Shown here: positions 59,838 to 64,000 of the stretch, one piece after another
How the letters are laid out: every line of letters starts with the position of its first letter
Numbering within the stretch: the stretch's first letter is position 1
Assembly: GCF_000423345.1 (NCBI RefSeq)
Contig: NZ_AUHU01000004.1
Location: 186,001 to 250,000, forward strand
Direction: 5' to 3'
DNA length: 64,000 nt
From: Marinimicrobium agarilyticum DSM 16975
Lineage (GTDB): Bacteria; Pseudomonadota; Gammaproteobacteria; Pseudomonadales; Cellvibrionaceae
The notes under the pieces: model-generated
Databases searched by the model: none
What the model saw: the letters and a program-made list of their open reading frames with translations, nothing else
What the model was told of the DNA's origin: nothing
Translations under genes and position numbers: made by a program

Positions 59838-62783
59838 TTACTGGCAGGCCTCGCAGTCTGGGTCGTCCAGGGAGCAGGCGGCGGGGACGGGCGCGGCTTC
59901 GCCATTGCTGCTGGCGGCGCTGGTTCCCGAGGCGCTTGCGGCTGCGACGCCGCCGCCACCGTTGGCGGATACGGCGTTGTGGGTGCCGGTGGTGACGGTG
60001 GACTTTTCAGTGCTGCTGGCGGCCAGGGCACGCAGGTAGTAAGTGGTTTTCAGGCCACGGAACCATGCCATGCGGTAGGTGATGTCCAGCTTTTTGCCGT
60101 TGGCGCCGGCGATGTAGAGGTTCAGGCTCTGGGCCTGGTCGATCCACTTCTGGCGGCGGCTGGCGGCGTCCACAATCCACTTGGGCTCCACTTCAAAGGC
60201 GGTGGCGTACAGGGCTTTCAGATCGTCCGGTACGCGGTCGATGGGCTGCACGGTGCCTTCGTAGTATTTGAGGTCGTTGACCATGACGTTGTCCCACAGG
60301 CCGCGATCTTTCAGGTCGTGTACCAGGTAGGGGTTCACCACGGTGAATTCGCCCGAGAGGTTCGACTTCACGTACAGGTTCTGGTACGTGGGCTCGATGG
60401 ACTGGCTCACGCCGGTAATGTTGGCGATGGTCGCGGTCGGGGCGATGGCCATGACGTTGGAGTTGCGCATGCCGACGGTTTTGACCTGCTCGCGCAGGGT
60501 GTCCCAGTCCAGGGTCTGGCTGGTGTCCATCTCGATGTACTTGTCGCCGCGGGCCTTGGCCAGGTTCTGGATGGAGTCGAGCGGCAGTACGCCCTGGCTC
60601 CACAGTGAGCCTTCAAAGCTGGCGTAGCGGCCGCGCTCTCTGGCCAGCTCGCTGGAGGCCTTGATGGCGTGGTAGCTGATCGCTTCCATGGACAGGTCGG
60701 CAAACTGCACCGCTTCGTCGGAGCCGTAGGCCAGGCGCTGGCGGTAGAGCGCGTCCTGGAAGCCCATCAGGCCCAGGCCGATGGGGCGGTGGCGCAGGTT
60801 GGAATTGCGCGCCGCTGGCACCGAGTAGTAGTTGATGTCGATGACGTTATCGAGCATGCGAATCGCGGTTTTAACGGTCTTCTCAAGCTTGTCGTGGTCG
60901 AGCTTGCCATCCACGATGTGCTGGGCCAGGTTCACGGAGCCCAGGTTACACACGGCGATTTCTTCATTGGCCTTGGTGTTCAGGGTGATCTCGGTGCACA
61001 GGTTGGAGGAGTGCACCACGCCGGCGTGCTGCTGCGGGCTGCGCAGGTTGCAGGCGTCCTTGAAGGTAATCCAGGGGTGGCCGGTTTCAAACAGCATGCC
61101 CAGCATTTTGCGCCAGAGGTCTACGGCCTGGACTTTCTTGTACAGCTTCATTTCGCCGGTTTCGCACATGCGCTCGTATTCACGGTAGCGCTCCTCAAAA
61201 GCTTCGCCGTACAGGTCGTGCAGGTCCGGCACGTCGTTCGGGGAGAACAGGGTCCACTCTTCATCGTCGAACACGCGCTTCATGAACAGGTCCGGGACCC
61301 AGTTGGCGGTGTTCATGTCGTGGGTGCGGCGACGGTCGTCACCGGTGTTTTTACGCAGCTCCACGAATTCTTCGATGTCCAGGTGCCAGGTTTCCAGGTA
61401 GGCACAGACGGCGCCTTTGCGCTTGCCGCCCTGGTTCACCGCCACGGCGGTGTCATTGGCGACTTTCAGGAAGGGCACCACGCCCTGGGAGCGGCCGTTG
61501 GTGCCTTTGATGTAGGCGCCCAGCGAGCGTACCGGGGTCCAGTCATTGCCCAGGCCGCCGGCGAATTTGCTCAGCATGGCGTTGTCCTGAATCGCGCCGT
61601 AAATGCCGTGCAGGTCGTCCGGTACCGTGGTCAGGTAGCAGGAGGACAGCTGCGGGCGCAGGGTGCCGGCGTTGAACAGGGTCGGGGTGGAGCTCATGTA
61701 GTCGAACGAGCTGAGCAGCTTGTAGAACTCGATGGCGCGCTCTTCGCGGTTGTCTTCTTCCACGGCCAGGCCCATGGCCACGCGCATGAAGAACACCTGG
61801 GGCAGCTCGATGCGCACATCGTTGCTGTGAATGAAGTAGCGGTCATACAGGGTCTGCAGGCCCAGGTAGGTGAACTGCAGGTCGCGCTCGGCGATGATGG
61901 CCTTGCCCAGTTTTTCCAGGTCAAAGCTCAGCAGTTCCGGGGCCAGCAGCTCCAGGTCTACCCCTTTCTGTATATAGGCGGGCAGGGCCTGGGCGTAGTA
62001 GGTTTCCATCTCTGCCTGGGTGGCGGTCTCGGCCACGCCCAGGAAGCTCAGAGCCTCGGCGCGCAGTTTGTCCATCAGCAGGCGGGCGGTGGCGTAGGTG
62101 TAGTTGGGCTCTTTTTCCACCAGAGTGCGGGCGGTGATCACCAGAGAGGTGTTTACATCGCTCAGCCGCACGCCGTCATACAGGTTGCGCATGGCTTCGT
62201 CGAGAATGGCCTTTTCGCTCACGTCCTTCAGGCCGGCGCAGGCTTCGTTCACGATGGTGCGCAGGCGCTGGGTGTCCAGGGCGGCTTTGGTGCCGTCATC
62301 CAGCGTGACTTCGATGCTGGGGTATTCCGGGTCTTCCACCGGGCCGGCGGCGGCGCCGGGCTGCTTCTCGGCGCGCAGGCGGGCATGCTCTTCGCGGTAG
62401 AGGACGTAGTCCCGCGCGATTTTGTGTTCGCCGGAGCGCATCAGCACCAGTTCGACCTGGTCCTGAATCTCTTCAATGTGGATGGTGCCGCCGGAGGGCA
62501 TGCGCCGCTTGAAGGTGGCGGTGATCTGGCTGGTGAGGTTCTCGACCGTTTCGCGCACGCGGCGCGAGGCCGCCGCAGTGCCGCCTTCCACGGCCAGGAA
62601 GCCTTTGGTCATGGCGACAGCGATTTTGCTCGGATCGTAGGTGACCACGGTGCCGTTGCGCTTGATCACACGCAATTGGCCCGGGGCGGTGGCCGAGAGG
62701 CTGGCCGCGCTGCGTTCCTGTGAAGGGGCCTGACCCTCAGGCTTGGCCTGGGAGCTGGGGTTACGATCGGTTTCTGTGTACAT
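59838..62783 (-). CDS. nrdA: Class Ia ribonucleotide reductase alpha subunit NrdA
   Basis: A 981-residue protein that reduces NDPs to dNDPs with NrdB. ATG 62783 has CGGAGA upstream. Two ATP-cone modules occupy the N-terminus (LRVIKRNGTVVTYDPSKIAV at about 37, then EVTLDDGTKAALDTQRLRTI, more divergent), giving allosteric activity control, followed by the barrel core with TLFNAGTLRPQLSSCYL, RRKGAVCAYLETWHLDIEEF, HSSNLCTEI (active-site Cys), AVCNLGSVNL and IAPTATIANITGVSQSIEP. The tail ends CSLDDPDCEACQ, the redox-relay cysteines. The length and doubled cone match Pseudomonas-type NrdA. Confidence 0.96.
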   Translation of the reverse strand: MYTETDRNPSSQAKPEGQAPSQERSAASLSATAPGQLRVIKRNGTVVTYDPSKIAVAMTKGFLAVEGGTAAASRRVRETVENLTSQITATFKRRMPSGGTIHIEEIQDQVELVLMRSGEHKIARDYVLYREEHARLRAEKQPGAAAGPVEDPEYPSIEVTLDDGTKAALDTQRLRTIVNEACAGLKDVSEKAILDEAMRNLYDGVRLSDVNTSLVITARTLVEKEPNYTYATARLLMDKLRAEALSFLGVAETATQAEMETYYAQALPAYIQKGVDLELLAPELLSFDLEKLGKAIIAERDLQFTYLGLQTLYDRYFIHSNDVRIELPQVFFMRVAMGLAVEEDNREERAIEFYKLLSSFDYMSSTPTLFNAGTLRPQLSSCYLTTVPDDLHGIYGAIQDNAMLSKFAGGLGNDWTPVRSLGAYIKGTNGRSQGVVPFLKVANDTAVAVNQGGKRKGAVCAYLETWHLDIEEFVELRKNTGDDRRRTHDMNTANWVPDLFMKRVFDDEEWTLFSPNDVPDLHDLYGEAFEERYREYERMCETGEMKLYKKVQAVDLWRKMLGMLFETGHPWITFKDACNLRSPQQHAGVVHSSNLCTEITLNTKANEEIAVCNLGSVNLAQHIVDGKLDHDKLEKTVKTAIRMLDNVIDINYYSVPAARNSNLRHRPIGLGLMGFQDALYRQRLAYGSDEAVQFADLSMEAISYHAIKASSELARERGRYASFEGSLWSQGVLPLDSIQNLAKARGDKYIEMDTSQTLDWDTLREQVKTVGMRNSNVMAIAPTATIANITGVSQSIEPTYQNLYVKSNLSGEFTVVNPYLVHDLKDRGLWDNVMVNDLKYYEGTVQPIDRVPDDLKALYATAFEVEPKWIVDAASRRQKWIDQAQSLNLYIAGANGKKLDITYRMAWFRGLKTTYYLRALAASSTEKSTVTTGTHNAVSANGGGGVAAASASGTSAASSNGEAAPVPAACSLDDPDCEACQ

Positions 62784-62891
62784 GGACGTCTCCGAGAGCG
62801 AACTGAATTCCGTTACTGTGAGCGGCCACCAAGAGGGGGGTGGCAAGGTCGTCGGCGGACAGTAAAAGCCTTGGGGCAAGGCCGTCCCAAA

Positions 62892-62907
62892 ACCCTATAT
62901 ATAGGGG
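62892..62907 (-). promoter_or_regulatory. NrdR-box-like element upstream of nrdA
   Basis: CCCTATATATAGGG (62893-62906) is a perfect palindrome matching the core of the NrdR repressor box. It lies about 110 bases before the nrdA start. A weaker second half-similar site (ATACAAGATAATG, about 62923-62935) is about one helical multiple away; NrdR usually binds paired boxes. Confidence 0.6.
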
Positions 62908-63208
62908 TGCCGTTTGATTGCGATACAAGATAATGCGCTTTTGATGGGAATGCAAGCGGACAAAAACGGGGAATGCCTGTGGATAAAATGTGCGTAAATC
63001 GGTAGGTCAGTGACCACTATCCTGTGGGCCGCGTATTGAGCGAGCCTGAGGCTTGGCGCCGGGTTGTGAACCAGTCGAGCGACTGAATAGATTTTTTTAT
63101 TCTACCGAACTTTTCTGTTATCGCCAAAGATCACATACCATATTAAGAGGGGCCAGTTATCGTACAATGGTCCCCTCTTGTTGGTTGGGTCCGGTTTGGG
63201 CCCGTTAC

Positions 63209-63246
63209 GTCCCAACTGGGTCCCCGCCAGGTCCCAACTGGGTCCC
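63209..63246. repeat. Direct repeat before the AEC permease
   Basis: GTCCCAACTGGGTCCC occurs at 63209-63224 and 63231-63246, 22 bases apart (two helical turns), with a degenerate copy around 63186-63203. Each unit contains the palindrome CCCA-NCT-GGG. It directly precedes the ribosome-binding site of the permease, suggesting an operator. Confidence 0.5.
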
Positions 63247-63266
63247 TGTTAGGTCAAAGGAGCGAC

Positions 63267-64000
63267 ATGTTCGCTGAACTCATTGCCATTATGGCGCCGC
63301 TGTTTATCGGCACGGCGATCGGCTACGTCTGGGTACGCTCGGGGACGGACTACCCCTCTGAGTTCGTTTCCCGCGCGGTGATGAACATTGCCACCCCCTG
63401 CCTGATCGTCTCGGTGATGGCGCGGGTCGAAGTGGAGCCGCGCATCATGGGCGGTGTCGCCCTGGCGGCCGGGTTCGTCATCGTGAGCATGCTGGTGCTC
63501 GGCTACGGGCTAATCCGCTGGCTGAAGCTCGACCCCATCCGTTATCTGCCTTCGCTGTTGTTCCCCAATAACGGCAATCTGGGCCTGCCCCTGTGTCTGT
63601 TCGCTTTCGGGGAAACCGGCCTGGCCCTGGCGATGGCCTCCTTTATGGTGATGATGCTGAGCACCTTTACTCTGGGCATTATGCTGGTCTCCCGGGCGGA
63701 AGGGCTTGGCGCCCGGTTGGGAGCCCTGGTACGCCAGCCGGTGCTCTACGCCATGGTGGTGGCGGTGGCGCTGCTGGTCACCGATACCGACCTGCCGCGT
63801 TGGCTGGGCAACACCGTGGACCTGATGGGCGGCTTTGCCATTCCCCTGATGCTGATGACCCTGGGGGTTTCCCTGGCCCGGCTCAAACTGGTGGCCTGGA
63901 GGCGCAGCCTGTTGTTCAGCTCCATTCGGGTGCTGGGCGGTTTGGGCCTGGGGTACCTGGCGGCGTTGCTCTTGGGGCTGGAAGGCGAGGCGCTGGGCGT
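63267..64000 (+). CDS. AEC (auxin efflux carrier) family permease, 3' truncated by window edge
   Basis: ATG 63267 follows AAAGGAG. The 244 codons present show MFAELIAIMAPLFIGTAIGY, PCLIVSVMARVE, a central LLFPNNGNLGLPLCLFAFG (the conserved Asn-Asn-Gly-Asn-x-Gly motif) and GGFAIPLMLMTLGVSLARLK, all classical AEC elements in a 10-helix fold. AEC members export organic acids, amino acids or auxin-like molecules; the substrate is unknown. About 50-60 residues are missing. Confidence 0.9.
   Translation, partial: MFAELIAIMAPLFIGTAIGYVWVRSGTDYPSEFVSRAVMNIATPCLIVSVMARVEVEPRIMGGVALAAGFVIVSMLVLGYGLIRWLKLDPIRYLPSLLFPNNGNLGLPLCLFAFGETGLALAMASFMVMMLSTFTLGIMLVSRAEGLGARLGALVRQPVLYAMVVAVALLVTDTDLPRWLGNTVDLMGGFAIPLMLMTLGVSLARLKLVAWRRSLLFSSIRVLGGLGLGYLAALLLGLEGEALG

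Overview
The window looks like a chromosomal segment of a polysaccharide-degrading gammaproteobacterium of the Cellvibrionales type (Cellvibrio, Saccharophagus or Marinimicrobium relatives). This placement is inferred from gene content and not from any database search. The supporting signs are CBM2 and CBM10 modules joined by Glu-Pro linkers, many GH43/GH16/CE12 lipoproteins or secreted enzymes, a class Ia ribonucleotide reductase with an ATP-cone-bearing NrdA, an EF-G2 type elongation factor, and moderately high GC. No phage, CRISPR array or rRNA was seen.

Layout. 0-10.6 kb: cell-envelope genes (C-terminal part of YhdP, periplasmic MsrB, a PMT-type glycosyltransferase with a PA14 partner, a lytic transglycosylase, a large anchored protein of unknown function, an OmpA/DUF4398 lipoprotein pair) and a broken lipoprotein gene. 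10.7-18 kb: DUF3309, two Crp/Fnr-type regulators, a CPA1 antiporter, a GGDEF remnant, MgtC, a methyltransferase operon and a DUF2975-HTH pair. 18-30 kb: a hemicellulose/beta-glucan/pectin region with two GH43 lipoproteins, an esterase, a naturally circularly permuted GH16 lichenase with CBM10 and CBM2, a membrane AraC-type regulator, a MoaD-like/BNR-repeat pair and a double CE12 esterase. 30-43 kb: yajD, phoD, an uncharacterised conserved protein, a candidate pore-forming toxin/immunity set, a ThuA-PQQ sugar dehydrogenase-cytochrome c fusion, tRNA-Arg(UCG), an EF-G2 gene and a MOSC protein.

43-50.6 kb is a patchwork of small, mostly minus-strand accessory genes with internal duplications and gene fragments (two NUDIX paralogues, a full and a truncated RimJ-like acetyltransferase, a full and a truncated lipoprotein). 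It includes a CHAP amidase/lipoprotein pair that resembles an effector-immunity module. 50.6-52.4 kb carries a three-gene hipB-hipS-hipT toxin-antitoxin system with palindromic operators.

52.4-58.1 kb is the most unusual part. It is a run of five minus-strand cassettes separated by foldable sites with the architecture of integron attC sites, with no integrase gene in the window (a CALIN-like array). It is bounded on the left by a truncated insertion sequence and on the right by nrdB. The cassettes encode a MltR-like protein, a 658-aa OLD-family ATPase/nuclease, a DUF6338-like membrane protein with a 47-residue proline-rich peptide, a RelA/SpoT-domain protein and a membrane-anchored helical protein apparently started from ATC. 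Several of these families are linked to phage defence or growth arrest, so the array plausibly acts as a defence reservoir (inference). The window closes with nrdB, nrdA, a NrdR-box-like promoter element and the start of an AEC-family permease.
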